Shown here: one piece after another, positions 16,448 through 25,944 of the stretch
How positions within the stretch are numbered: the stretch's first letter is position 1
Layout: the number at the start of each line of letters is the position of its first letter
NCBI RefSeq assembly: GCF_900095445.1
Contig: NZ_FMJL01000019.1
Location: forward strand, 1-39,656
Direction: 5' to 3'
Origin: Clostridium sp. N3C
GTDB taxonomy: Bacteria; Bacillota; Clostridia; Clostridiales; Clostridiaceae
DNA length: 39,656 nucleotides
The notes under the pieces: generated by a model
What the model was told of the DNA's origin: nothing
What the model saw: only the letters and a program-made list of their open reading frames with translations
Databases searched by the model: none
Program-made: the position numbers and the translations under genes

Positions 16448-17506
16448 CTAACAAAGTTTATTATCTAAAATTTTAAGAATTTCATTTGCTGCCTTTCCAT
16501 TGCCAAATATATCTTCTCTCTCATTTTGCGGAGTAAAATTAGAGATGGCCTCTAGTATCTTATCTTTATCTGTACCAACTATGATATTCCAACCATTTTC
16601 TACGGTTTCTACCCATTCCGTTTCATCTCTCATAGTAATACAAGGCTTAGCCATAAAGAAGGCTTCCTTTTGAACTCCACCGCTATCTGTTACAATTTTT
16701 TCTGCATGCATTTCTAAATTTATCATATCTAGATAGCCTACCGGCTCTATTACTTTAACATTTGAATTGAAATGAAGATTATATTCACTAATATATTTTG
16801 TGGTTCTTGGATGAAGCGGAATTATTATTTCATAGGTACTTTCATTTAAAGCCTCGATAATATTTTTAAGTCTTTCTATATGATTTGTATTTTCCGCTCT
16901 ATGGATTGTTGCTAATATGTAAGGCTTATCTTTATATCCTAATCTCTCTACAATATTAGATTTCTTCTTAGAAAGCTCTTGAAAGTTTAATGTAGCATCA
17001 TACATTACATCGCCAACATTATATATATTTTTTAAAGATTCATTTTGAAGATTTCTTACTGCAGTAGCTGTTGGTGCAAACAAAAAGTTAGAAATATGAT
17101 CTGTTAATATTCTATTTTGCTCCTCTGGCATTGCCATATTAAAACTTCTAAGGCCTGCCTCTACATGGGCCACAGGAATAAGCAACTTGCTGGCACATAG
17201 GGCTCCTGCTAAGGTAGAATTAGTATCACCATAAACTAGTACCAAATCTGGCTTTTCCTTTAAGTACACTTCTTCTAAGGCTATTAGCATTTCCCCTGTT
17301 TGCTTTCCATGCCCTCCAGAGCCTACACCTAAGTTATAATCTGGCTTTGGAATTCCTAACTCATCAAAAAATATTTTGGACATATTTTCATCATAGTGCT
17401 GACCTGTATGTATTAAAATTTCTTCATGTTTTTCTCTTAAAACCTTAGAAACCGCTGCAGCTTTAATAAATTGCGGTCTTGCTCCAATAACAGTAATAAT
17501 CTTCAT
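16448..17506 (-). CDS. wbpI: UDP-N-acetylglucosamine 2-epimerase family, WbpI-like
   Basis: ATG 17506 follows GGGAGAACTAGCA; an upstream ATG adds only six residues and is unlikely. The ~352-residue protein shows the family motifs IGARPQFIKA (7-16), IHTGQHYDENMS, VYGDTNSTLAGAL, HVEAGLRSFNMAMPEE, TDSGGVQKEAFF and TMRDETEWVE. It resembles WbpI (UDP-GlcNAc(3NAc)A 2-epimerase) at least as much as WecB, and WbpA, WbpB and WbpD are in the same operon, which favours the WbpI role of making UDP-ManNAc(3NAc)A. A plain WecB activity giving UDP-ManNAc cannot be excluded. Cytoplasmic; lies between the CE4-like gene and a GT4 gene. Confidence 0.85.
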   Translation of the reverse strand: MKIITVIGARPQFIKAAAVSKVLREKHEEILIHTGQHYDENMSKIFFDELGIPKPDYNLGVGSGGHGKQTGEMLIALEEVYLKEKPDLVLVYGDTNSTLAGALCASKLLIPVAHVEAGLRSFNMAMPEEQNRILTDHISNFLFAPTATAVRNLQNESLKNIYNVGDVMYDATLNFQELSKKKSNIVERLGYKDKPYILATIHRAENTNHIERLKNIIEALNESTYEIIIPLHPRTTKYISEYNLHFNSNVKVIEPVGYLDMINLEMHAEKIVTDSGGVQKEAFFMAKPCITMRDETEWVETVENGWNIIVGTDKDKILEAISNFTPQNEREDIFGNGKAANEILKILDNKLC

Positions 17507-17533
17507 TGCTAGTTCTCCCTTCATTATCCATCT

Positions 17534-18907
17534 TTACTTCTGAAGTTTTTCTATGATAGCCAATATTTCAGAGTACTCCTTTTGTAGTGAATTTATATAT
17601 TGATCAGAAGTGGTAAATTTACCGCCCTTGTCTTTTACAAATTGTAGAATTCTAATATATATTTCTTTATAATCAGCATAACAAGTCATTCTCTGATGCC
17701 AAAGCACAGAGGCAGAACCTTTATACTCATAACATAATTCCAACATCTTCTTTACTTGCTGCCACTTTTCTTCTAAGGAGGCATTAGTCTCCATAACTAT
17801 ACCATCCATAACTATCAGTGGCACTTCATAAAGATTAATTAACTCACCGCTATTGATATCAAAGGGTACAAAGCCCCTAATAGTTCCAGCTCTTAATCCA
17901 TTTCTATCAGAATAGCCTGTAGTGCTATCACATCTTATACCGGCATCACTTAAACAATGCCATGTAGTAGGTGTTTCAAACCTTAAATAGTGGTTTCTGC
18001 AGCTAATAACTTTCCTTTCAGTAACTCTTTCTATACTATTAATTTCTTCTTTGATACTGTTAGTATCCTTATATGAGAAAAAATTGGTATGTATTCCACA
18101 TATCCAGCCTTCTGCTGTTATCTTATCTAACATAGGTTTAATTTTATCTAGTTCATACCTTTTTCCTAGCCTATGTTCTTTCCCTTGTATAAAATAAAAT
18201 TCTGACCTTGCACCAAAACTTTTTTCAATATCATAGTAGTTCATAATTTGCAAGTGTTGATTTTTTACTATTTCCTTTATTAAAGTGTTTAACCTTTGAG
18301 AAAACTTTTTATTTCTGTTAGTTAATAAATCTTTAGCATTATGCAAAAAAACATATTTATCTCGGCTATTTATACTATCAACATCATGAGTTAAAAAAAC
18401 TTCAAATTCCCTTTTTAATAACTTTAACTTATAATTTATACCTTCTAAAGCTTTATATAAAATCTGCTGATTGACTTGCACAAAAGGTACATCAATATAG
18501 TCCTTCCTATAACTAAAATTCGCTAAAAATCTTTCCTTATCATCTCTTTTACTTATCTCATATTCTTCCTTGCAGGTAAGTAGGTAAAAGGTGCTATATG
18601 CAATATCAAAACCAAATATTACACCCTTTTCATTAATAGTATAAGGCTTTTCAGCTTCTCCTTTATCATGCATAAAATAAGTATCTTCAAAGCTGCTAAA
18701 AGCTACGTGATAGTTTTTGTTAAAAAAGCAAGGTATATGAATTCCGTAAGAATTGTTATCATCAAAACCATAAAATATATTTGTGTATCCTTCTTTTTCT
18801 GTGACACTATAGCTTATTTCTTCATCTATATCCTTAGTAAGATAATAAAAAGAATATACTGATTCCCTTATATTTACTCTTTCTTTGTTTATTACTATAT
18901 TTATCAT
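17534..18907 (-). CDS. Polysaccharide deacetylase-like (CE4-related) protein
   Basis: ATG 18907 follows GGTGTGATAATAC. The 457-residue protein has an N-terminal ~165-residue domain I do not recognise and a C-terminal domain with the metal-type motif FLTHDVDS (about 171-178), then GIHTNFFS and SCRNHYLRF blocks, resembling the divergent deacetylases found in O-antigen and capsule loci. The classical HSxxH motif is not conserved, since the second His is replaced, so metal binding may differ. No signal peptide or membrane segment is visible, so if active it would act in the cytoplasm on a lipid- or nucleotide-linked sugar. Lies 6 bp after the FemAB/GNAT-like gene, the tightest spacing in this part of the operon apart from the wzy overlap. 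Confidence 0.7.
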   Translation of the reverse strand: MINIVINKERVNIRESVYSFYYLTKDIDEEISYSVTEKEGYTNIFYGFDDNNSYGIHIPCFFNKNYHVAFSSFEDTYFMHDKGEAEKPYTINEKGVIFGFDIAYSTFYLLTCKEEYEISKRDDKERFLANFSYRKDYIDVPFVQVNQQILYKALEGINYKLKLLKREFEVFLTHDVDSINSRDKYVFLHNAKDLLTNRNKKFSQRLNTLIKEIVKNQHLQIMNYYDIEKSFGARSEFYFIQGKEHRLGKRYELDKIKPMLDKITAEGWICGIHTNFFSYKDTNSIKEEINSIERVTERKVISCRNHYLRFETPTTWHCLSDAGIRCDSTTGYSDRNGLRAGTIRGFVPFDINSGELINLYEVPLIVMDGIVMETNASLEEKWQQVKKMLELCYEYKGSASVLWHQRMTCYADYKEIYIRILQFVKDKGGKFTTSDQYINSLQKEYSEILAIIEKLQK

Positions 18908-18913
18908 GTATTA

Positions 18914-19921
18914 TCACACCTTAAATACTTTTCTTATCCAGTTCTTATTTTTTCTCGCAAAATCAATAGCAATTTTAGTGTATAGATTAGATTTATTTAC
19001 ATTGTATATTATTTTCTGTGTTCCTCCATATTGTCTAAAAGCACTTTCTATGCCTCTAACCATAGATCCCTCAAAATCAAACTGCTTTGATACAGTAGAT
19101 GAAAATTTTATTGCCTCCCAAAGGGTTAGAGCTTGTGCTCCCATATTTCTGTATTCTGGATCCGCACCGCCCATAAGATAATAGGCACATTTTTCATCGT
19201 ATATTATATAAACTCCTGCAATGATTTTCCCCTCATTGTTTTCTGCAAAAAATATCTTTCTCTTTTGCCTTTTTGCTAATTCCTCATCAATATTTTTTAA
19301 AAGTTCTAAGGTATAAGGCATCTGCATCTTCTGTCTATCAAAGGTTTTCTTATTTATTTCATAAAACTCATCAATTCCATATCTGTCAGTAACAGTAATA
19401 TTACTCTTAACTGCCTTCTTAATTTGATATTTTATATCATACTGAAAGTCGCTGTATACCTTATCTATATCTGAGAGATCTTCTATAACATATGTATATC
19501 TTACATTTACGTTGAAGTCATTCCATATAAAAGGCATAAAATTTGTGTAATTATAACTAAAGTTGTAATCAAATTGATTAAACTTAGGAAAGCTTTTTAT
19601 GAGTTCCTCTGATAGTTCTATTTCTCTAGATAAATAGGTTGAATATTTTTGCTTTGGATCTCTCGGTTCTAGCAGCACACCTAATTGAGGTGTAAGCTTA
19701 GGATTTCTGTATATCTTTCCCTTCATATAAGGAAGTACTATCCCTGCCACTATTTTATTTTTACTTTCAGCCACAAGAATATCAAAGTTACTGCATACAT
19801 GCTTTAACCAGTAGCTTTTATTAAATATATTTCCTTGAGGAGATGCATCAACAAACTCATCCCATATCTCGTATTCACTTTCATTTAGAAACCTTACATT
19901 TACATCCTTCATAAGTACCAC
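18914..19921 (-). CDS. FemAB/GNAT-like acyl- or aminoacyl-transferase
   Basis: GTG 19921 lies six bases after AAGGAATAGA; an ATG at 19912 is the alternative. The 335-residue protein is cytoplasmic and has a central FDYNFSYNYTNFMPFIW block and a C-terminal GNAT fold of the FemAB-like kind (AGVYIIYDEKCAYYLMGG then ALTLWEAIKFSS and FDFEGSMVRGIESAFRQYG, about 245-310). Members of this group add acyl groups or amino acids to sugars or to peptidoglycan precursors. In a polysaccharide operon it most likely acylates an amino sugar of the repeat unit; the true donor and acceptor are not visible. Sits between a GT4 gene and the CE4-like gene. Confidence 0.75.
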   Translation of the reverse strand: MVLMKDVNVRFLNESEYEIWDEFVDASPQGNIFNKSYWLKHVCSNFDILVAESKNKIVAGIVLPYMKGKIYRNPKLTPQLGVLLEPRDPKQKYSTYLSREIELSEELIKSFPKFNQFDYNFSYNYTNFMPFIWNDFNVNVRYTYVIEDLSDIDKVYSDFQYDIKYQIKKAVKSNITVTDRYGIDEFYEINKKTFDRQKMQMPYTLELLKNIDEELAKRQKRKIFFAENNEGKIIAGVYIIYDEKCAYYLMGGADPEYRNMGAQALTLWEAIKFSSTVSKQFDFEGSMVRGIESAFRQYGGTQKIIYNVNKSNLYTKIAIDFARKNKNWIRKVFKV

Positions 19922-19939
19922 TCTATTCCTTTTATACTT

Positions 19940-20989
19940 TTATTTTAGAACTTTCTTATATATATCTTCTACAATCTTTACATTGTTTCTCCAAAGAGCC
20001 TTTTCCTTTATAAGTGATATATTTTTCTCTGATGCTTCTACAACTTTATCCCAATTTTTTACAGACCATTCAATAGCCTTACAAACTTCCTCTGGAGTAA
20101 TGTCCTTTAAGATGTAACCTGTTTCTCTATCAGTTACCCATTCTCCATTAGCTGGCAAGTCTGAAACTATTGGAAAAATTCCACAGCCCATTGCTTCTAG
20201 CAAGCTTACAGATGTAGCATCAGAACTTGGAATAGATACAAACAGGTCTTTATTCTCCAATAGGCTACCAATTAAATGGGGCTTATATGGACCATAAAAA
20301 GATATTCTATCAGATACATTAAGTTCCTTAACTAATAGCTTGAGATTTTCTAGCTCCGATCCTCCAGCAGCTATTTCCAAGGAAATATCCAAGCCATTTT
20401 TTATAGCTAAGGCTACTCCCTCTATAATTATATTTATATTGTAGAGCTTTTCCAGTCTCCTCGTACTTATTATTTTAATTTTTTTATTATCATTACTATA
20501 AGTATGCCTATAATTAAGGACCTCATCTTCAATACCCATAGGAAAAGTGTAGGTATTTTCTTCATTGCCACCTAATTCTATTATTTTTTTAGTCATATAG
20601 ATTGAGTCAGAGGTTATAAAATCTGCCCTTTTTAAAATATATTTAACCATTTGCTTTAGGATTTTTGACTTCTCAGGACTTATTAATATATCTGACCCTA
20701 AGGCAGACACTATAACCTTCATTTTCTTATAGGTTACACCATATAAAGCACAGTCATTTACTTGATGGCAATGCAATATATCTGGATTAATTTCACTTAT
20801 TTTTTTATGTACTTTAGATTTCATAAAAGGAAAGTTTTTTAAACCATATGGTATATAATGCACCTTACAATTTTTTATATCATGATAGTGACTAGAAATT
20901 ACATGAACTTCATAACCTAAATTTGAAAAATACTCACACCACTTTTGAGTATGTTCGCTTACTGCATTTGCAATATAGCAAATTCTCAT
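19940..20989 (-). CDS. GT4-family glycosyltransferase
   Basis: ATG 20989 follows AGGAGGTCAAACAT. The 349-residue protein starts MRICYIANAVSEHTQKWCEY and has the two-domain GT4 pattern: an N-terminal acceptor domain with PDILHCHQVNDCALYG and SALGSDILISPEKSK, and a C-terminal donor domain with IISTRRLEKLYNINIIIEG and SSDATSVSLLEAMGCGIFPI (the EX7E region). It is predicted to be a cytoplasmic enzyme adding one sugar of the repeat unit with retention. It lies 13 bp after the hexapeptide acetyltransferase gene. Donor and linkage cannot be told from sequence. Confidence 0.87.
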   Translation of the reverse strand: MRICYIANAVSEHTQKWCEYFSNLGYEVHVISSHYHDIKNCKVHYIPYGLKNFPFMKSKVHKKISEINPDILHCHQVNDCALYGVTYKKMKVIVSALGSDILISPEKSKILKQMVKYILKRADFITSDSIYMTKKIIELGGNEENTYTFPMGIEDEVLNYRHTYSNDNKKIKIISTRRLEKLYNINIIIEGVALAIKNGLDISLEIAAGGSELENLKLLVKELNVSDRISFYGPYKPHLIGSLLENKDLFVSIPSSDATSVSLLEAMGCGIFPIVSDLPANGEWVTDRETGYILKDITPEEVCKAIEWSVKNWDKVVEASEKNISLIKEKALWRNNVKIVEDIYKKVLK

Positions 20990-21002
20990 ATGTTTGACCT
21001 CC

Positions 21003-21572
21003 TTATTGCTGTAGTTCCTTAATTACCTCCGCAGGTACTCCACCTACTACTTGAAAATCTTTAACATCCTTTGTAACTACAGCGCCAGCAGCAACTACAG
21101 CTCCTTTGCCTATTTTTACTCCACATAAAATTGTAGCATTTGCTCCAATCCAGCACCCATAACCTAAAGTTACTGCTCCAGTTTTTCTTTTATAATAATT
21201 AGATAAAAATCTTTCTCCTACGTCTTGATGAGTTAAAATAGTAACTCCTTGAGAAATAACGGCTTCATCTTCTATATTAATTTGCTCTACTAAATCAAAA
21301 AAAACATTTCTACCAATATAGCAATTGCTACCTATACTCAATTTGCTAAAATTCCCTGCGGAATTTTCTAAAACCAAGCCTGCTTTAATATTTGAGGATT
21401 CATCTACTTTTACACCTATTTTTTTTAGAGCATTTGGTAACTTTCTTTCACTACAATTTTCTATATATTTTATTATAACTGATTCTCCAAAGATCTTAGC
21501 TTTCATTTTTAATATAGACATGTAGCAACTATGAAAGAAGTAGTATACTCTTTTAATTATCCTTTTTAACAT
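21003..21572 (-). CDS. Hexapeptide-repeat O-acetyltransferase (WcaF/LacA-like)
   Basis: ATG 21572 follows GAGGATAGTA and overlaps the end of the upstream wzy-like gene by 20 bp, suggesting coupled translation. The 189-residue protein has a basic, partly amphipathic N-terminus ([17 protein letters not shown]) and then left-handed beta-helix repeats: [28 protein letters not shown] with the catalytic-type His, and [44 protein letters not shown]. It resembles acetyl-CoA-dependent sugar O-acetyltransferases of polysaccharide loci. It probably acetylates a repeat-unit sugar at the cytoplasmic face. Confidence 0.88.
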   Translation of the reverse strand: MLKRIIKRVYYFFHSCYMSILKMKAKIFGESVIIKYIENCSERKLPNALKKIGVKVDESSNIKAGLVLENSAGNFSKLSIGSNCYIGRNVFFDLVEQINIEDEAVISQGVTILTHQDVGERFLSNYYKRKTGAVTLGYGCWIGANATILCGVKIGKGAVVAAGAVVTKDVKDFQVVGGVPAEVIKELQQ

Positions 21573-22962
21573 TACTATCCTCTCTTTTCCTGTTGATAAT
21601 TATCATAGCAAATATAATCCAAATAACTAAGGTATGAGTAAGTACACCTTTATGATTAAATTCTACCCCAGTTAACATGGAAAATATCATATAGCATATA
21701 ACTGCTGCGAACAAGCCACGGTTAGATTTTTGCTTAAAACTTATAATAGCCATGATTATTACAACTATAAAGAAAGCTATCATAGTAATAATACCATACT
21801 CAACCATCACCTGAAGCCATAAATTATGTGCCGCTTCTAGGGTATATGCTGCAGTTACTATTTGTGTCCTGAAGCTCTCTGGCATAATTTCATAACCTCT
21901 TGGTGCTAAAACCCTGTAAATCTCCGGAAAATTATCTCCTCCTACACCTAAAGGATAGTAAGTTATTGACTTTAATGATGTATAAAAGGACTGAACTCGT
22001 GCTATTGTAGATTCACTTTTTAAGAAAGCCTTTCCTGTGCCTCTACTTAAAACAAATGAAATTATCTTCTTAGAAAATAACAATCCAACTGCAGCAAAAG
22101 CATAAAATACTTTTTTATACCTTTTGCTCATAAGCAAAATGAAAATTACAATTATAGCTGAGATCCAAGCCCCACGAGTATGGGTTACATATAAAGCCAT
22201 AAGTTGAACTAGTAAGGAAATTAAATAAAAAATCTTCTCTCTCTTTTGTTTAGCATGATATAAAATCATTTCTAAAAGCAAAGGAAACTCTAGCATTAAT
22301 AACATGGCAAATATATTAACGTTATGATATCCGAAGGTTAGCATATCTCTATTACTAATAGATCTAACAGATAAAACCTGCAGAAAACCATAAAAACAAC
22401 TAAAATCTAAAGAAATCATAAGACTAATATATATTAGCTTAATATCTTTTTTAGTGAATTCACCTATAATTGACAAAAAAAAGAATAGTGGAACCAAAAC
22501 AGAAGAGTATACTTCCGCCAAGCTCTTCATAATGTTATCAGAAAAAAAGCTACTATTATAAGCAAATATTATTAACAAACATAAGCTGATTTTCAAAACT
22601 ATATCTATTTTATCATTACGTAAATTGATAAATTCAGATATGTATCTTTTAATTCCCGTAGCAAATAATATAGTAATATATAATGATTCATAGGTAATTC
22701 TAAAAAGTAGAAAATCAAACATAACTACTTTTCTAGCCATTACTAAGAAAGGCATCCCGATAATAAAAATAATAATAGAATATTTTCTTTCCTTTTTATA
22801 CAATAAGTAAAGACATACTAATAATAAAAAGGTGGCAATAGAGAACATAAGGGTATCCTTAGCCCCTAGTGTGCTATAATTTAACAGCCCGGATATCAAT
22901 CCTACTACAAACATTGTTATAATCCATTTTTTATGTTCTGCCATTTTTTTTAGTATAATCAT
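21553..22962 (-). CDS. Wzy/O-antigen ligase-family polymerase
   Basis: ATG 22962 is preceded by GGGGTG. The 469-residue protein has about twelve membrane segments, and a large loop between the later helices carries the features of the O-antigen ligase/polymerase family (PF04932): [15 protein letters not shown], the [15 protein letters not shown] block, and [14 protein letters not shown] with the conserved His. Such proteins join lipid-linked repeat units outside the membrane. It is the only polymerase candidate in the operon, lying between the orphan solute-binding protein and the acetyltransferase, so Wzy is the simplest role. Confidence 0.88.
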   Translation of the reverse strand: MIILKKMAEHKKWIITMFVVGLISGLLNYSTLGAKDTLMFSIATFLLLVCLYLLYKKERKYSIIIFIIGMPFLVMARKVVMFDFLLFRITYESLYITILFATGIKRYISEFINLRNDKIDIVLKISLCLLIIFAYNSSFFSDNIMKSLAEVYSSVLVPLFFFLSIIGEFTKKDIKLIYISLMISLDFSCFYGFLQVLSVRSISNRDMLTFGYHNVNIFAMLLMLEFPLLLEMILYHAKQKREKIFYLISLLVQLMALYVTHTRGAWISAIIVIFILLMSKRYKKVFYAFAAVGLLFSKKIISFVLSRGTGKAFLKSESTIARVQSFYTSLKSITYYPLGVGGDNFPEIYRVLAPRGYEIMPESFRTQIVTAAYTLEAAHNLWLQVMVEYGIITMIAFFIVVIIMAIISFKQKSNRGLFAAVICYMIFSMLTGVEFNHKGVLTHTLVIWIIFAMIIINRKREDSNVKKDN

Positions 22963-22981
22963 ACTTTTTTTGCACCCCTAA

Positions 22982-24334
22982 TTAATTTTCTTTATATTTT
23001 GTTAGGTCCAAGCCTCCTACATCTTTAATTATCTTTATCTCATTGTTGTAGGAGTCATTTATATCTTTAATAGCCTTATCAATGTCTAGTTCACCTTTTA
23101 TTACACTATTAATTAGGTCATAATCTTTTACATAATTATGTCCAATGAATAGAGTTGGATCATAAATTGGAACTTCATAATTGTCTATATCTATGCATTT
23201 ACCTATTGTAGAAGAAGTATAATCCATGTTCTTGCTAGCTATAGTTAATATCCTATCTGATTTTAAAAGTTGAAGGTTATTTTCTTTTTCTAACATATAA
23301 TTATATACCTTTTCTATAGCCTCTTTTTTCTTATGATTTTTAATAGATTTGCTATTGACAAAGAATGTGGTAGATGGATTAATAAAGTATCTATCTACAT
23401 CACTATTACTCTCCAACACAGGTACATCTGTTACACCATATTCAAAGGTTGGAGGCAATCCATATAGTAGTTGAGACAAATTTCCGGTACCAACTAATAC
23501 CATAGCTGTTTTACCACTATAAAAGTCCAACATCTTCTCATCTGCAGTCTTTTTATCAAAATCCTCATATATTAATTCTTTTTCATATAAATTCTTATAG
23601 AAGTTAATAATATCCTTGGCATTACTATATTCATATTGTCCTTTTCTATAGTCCCAAAGAGATGGATATGTATTTCCCATTGCAGCAGAAGGTAGACCTA
23701 CAGCTACTTGTAAGTCCTCCATATTAAAGGAATTCATTGTTAAACCAAAGGGAATAACATCATCTTTTGAAGATTTTATTTTTTCAGCAACTGCTAAAAG
23801 TTCATCCCAAGTTTTTATACTTGTATTTTCATCTATACCAGCTTCTTTAAAAATATCCTTATTCCAAATAAGCATACCAGCATCTGCAGTAAGATTCACA
23901 CCAATCTTTTTCTCATCATAAATATAATATACATCATCTCTTACATCCCTTAAATTTAGGGACAATTCATCTAAATCTGTGATTCTTCCTTGCTTTAATA
24001 AATCCCAATCATAACTATTTTCAAATATATCCGGTCCATTTTCTGTTACCAAGGATGTTCTGAGCATATTGTAGTAATCATCATCATATGCTCTATAAAC
24101 TATCTTGATATCTTTGTGCTTGGCGTTAAATTGCTCTAACTGTATTCTAATTGCATTAGATATATTACCACTTTTCATCCAAACATTTACTACTACCGCT
24201 TCTTCTGTATCCTTTTCTATCAATTGGTTTAAGTCTTCCTTGTTACTTCTAAGTTTAGTCCCCCAAACATAGGAGCCTACATTTAAAGCCAGGACTAAAA
24301 CAATTGAAACTATTGCAATCAGCGTCTTCTTCAC
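22982..24334 (-). CDS. Orphan extracellular solute-binding protein, membrane-anchored, no lipobox
   Basis: GTG 24334 follows AAGGTGATTTTTA. The 450-residue protein has one N-terminal hydrophobic segment (about 3-24, MKKTLIAIVSIVLVLALNVG) with no cysteine, so it is not a lipoprotein like most Gram-positive binding proteins and would stay tethered by this helix. The rest is a family-1 sugar-type binding protein: VNVWMKSGNISNAIRIQLEQF, DIKIVYRAYDDDYYNMLR, GPDIFENSYDWDLL, AGMLIWNKDIFKEAGID, and IKTWDELLAVAEKI. No ABC permease or ATPase is near. It sits between murJ and wzy in a polysaccharide operon. It may bind a glycan or precursor rather than serve uptake; that is inference. Confidence 0.85.
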   Translation of the reverse strand: MKKTLIAIVSIVLVLALNVGSYVWGTKLRSNKEDLNQLIEKDTEEAVVVNVWMKSGNISNAIRIQLEQFNAKHKDIKIVYRAYDDDYYNMLRTSLVTENGPDIFENSYDWDLLKQGRITDLDELSLNLRDVRDDVYYIYDEKKIGVNLTADAGMLIWNKDIFKEAGIDENTSIKTWDELLAVAEKIKSSKDDVIPFGLTMNSFNMEDLQVAVGLPSAAMGNTYPSLWDYRKGQYEYSNAKDIINFYKNLYEKELIYEDFDKKTADEKMLDFYSGKTAMVLVGTGNLSQLLYGLPPTFEYGVTDVPVLESNSDVDRYFINPSTTFFVNSKSIKNHKKKEAIEKVYNYMLEKENNLQLLKSDRILTIASKNMDYTSSTIGKCIDIDNYEVPIYDPTLFIGHNYVKDYDLINSVIKGELDIDKAIKDINDSYNNEIKIIKDVGGLDLTKYKEN

Positions 24335-24350
24335 TAAAAATCACCTTTTT

Positions 24351-25883
24351 CTACTTTGATCTTTTAAAAATCTTTAAAACGTCTTTTGCTGTATCCACCT
24401 TTAGAACAATTAAAGAAACTGCATAGACAGCGGCGCTCAGCAATGTAGATATAGACATTTTTACAAGCAAGTAAATCTTACTCTCTGAACTATTTATAGA
24501 GGTTAATATATCATAGGAATATTTTGTAACTATAGACATAATAACAGCAGATAATAATATTTTAGATAAATTAAATAGAATTTTTTTCGTATCTAATCCT
24601 TTAAACTTAGACTTTAACTCAATATACATTATTACTACAATTATAGCCATTGCTAAAGTTAATGCTATAGCAATTCCTTCAATTTTATACTTAGGCGCCA
24701 ATATAAACATCAAGACTACTGTAATAATTACAGATAATATACCATTAATCATTGGGGTTAAAGTATTCTTTGAAGCAAAAAACACCTTCCCTAGTATATC
24801 AAAGTATGAGTTAGCTAGTGCTAAAAAAGCTAATATACTTAAGACACTTGCAGTTAATGCCGTTGCATTAGCATCAAAGTCTCCACGTTCCAAGAGTACT
24901 TGCACTATTGGTTTGCTTAAAACAGATACTCCAAAGGTTAATGGCATTGCTACAATTGAAACATAATCTATAGATTTTACAAAGGTATCTTCAAACTCCT
25001 CTTTACTTCCACTAGAGAACTTTTCTGTTAAAGTAGGATATAGCACTGTGGTAATTGATACTATAAACACTTGGTTTATTAAGCTACTAGTTTTGCTAGC
25101 ATAATCTATTACTGATATACTTCCCGGCCCAAAATTTGAAGCAAAATTCGTTGAAACCATTGAGTTTAATTGTGCTATTATACAGCTAATAATAGTTGGT
25201 ATAGATAAAAGAAGCATTCGTTTTACATACTGATCTTTAAAATCTATGATAAATTCATATTTATGCTCTTTAGCAAAGGGAGCCTGTATTAAAAGCTGTG
25301 CTATTGCGCTTATAAATACAGATATTATCGCTGGCATAAGGCCATAACCTTTAAAAACTAAAAGGCCTATAATAACCACGAAATTAGCAGCAATTCCTGT
25401 CAGAGCAGGCTGCAAAAAAATCCCTTTAGCTTGAAGATAGCCGGTATATAAGCCACTTACTCCAAGAAAGACAATAGACGGCATTAAAATTCTTGTATAA
25501 TATACAACAATATCTATTTGACTTCTATCGAAGCCGCTGGCAAAGGCTATAACCAATGGCTTTGCAAAAATAATACCTATAACTGCTACCACTAAGCATA
25601 TTAGTGCAATTATATTTATTATCTTATTAAAAAAAGCTTTAGATTTTTCTTTATCGTTTTTTATATCGGAAAAAACCGGTATAAAGGAGGTGGTCAGCCC
25701 TGCAGCTATAAAGCTAAATAAAACATTAGGCATTGATGAAGATAATTTAAATATATCTGATTGTCTACTAGCTCCCAAAACTGCTGCAACAATAGCCTCT
25801 CTTATAAAACCAGTCATTTTACTTAATACAAGAATAATAGTTATTAGCATACTATATTTAGTGACATTCTTTACTTTCGACAT
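24351..25883 (-). CDS. murJ: MurJ/MviN-family lipid-linked oligosaccharide flippase
   Basis: ATG 25883 is preceded by GGGGGATAGGT. The 510-residue protein has about 14 membrane helices and the MurJ family pattern: SKMTGFIREAIVAAVLGAS near the start, SSMPNVLFSFIAAGLTTSF, IPVFSDIKNDKE, and LMPSIVFLGVSGLYTGYLQA. MurJ moves lipid II; relatives in exopolysaccharide loci may move other lipid-linked units. No other flippase is in this operon, and the Wzx in the left locus is broken, so this protein is the likely exporter of the repeat unit. The true chromosomal murJ could be elsewhere. It is spaced 16 bp from the binding-protein gene. Confidence 0.88.
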   Translation of the reverse strand: MSKVKNVTKYSMLITIILVLSKMTGFIREAIVAAVLGASRQSDIFKLSSSMPNVLFSFIAAGLTTSFIPVFSDIKNDKEKSKAFFNKIINIIALICLVVAVIGIIFAKPLVIAFASGFDRSQIDIVVYYTRILMPSIVFLGVSGLYTGYLQAKGIFLQPALTGIAANFVVIIGLLVFKGYGLMPAIISVFISAIAQLLIQAPFAKEHKYEFIIDFKDQYVKRMLLLSIPTIISCIIAQLNSMVSTNFASNFGPGSISVIDYASKTSSLINQVFIVSITTVLYPTLTEKFSSGSKEEFEDTFVKSIDYVSIVAMPLTFGVSVLSKPIVQVLLERGDFDANATALTASVLSILAFLALANSYFDILGKVFFASKNTLTPMINGILSVIITVVLMFILAPKYKIEGIAIALTLAMAIIVVIMYIELKSKFKGLDTKKILFNLSKILLSAVIMSIVTKYSYDILTSINSSESKIYLLVKMSISTLLSAAVYAVSLIVLKVDTAKDVLKIFKRSK

Positions 25884-25944
25884 ACCTATCCCCCATAATA
25901 TTAAAAAGTTAATTAGAACTTTTTATTTCAACTATCTCAAATCA

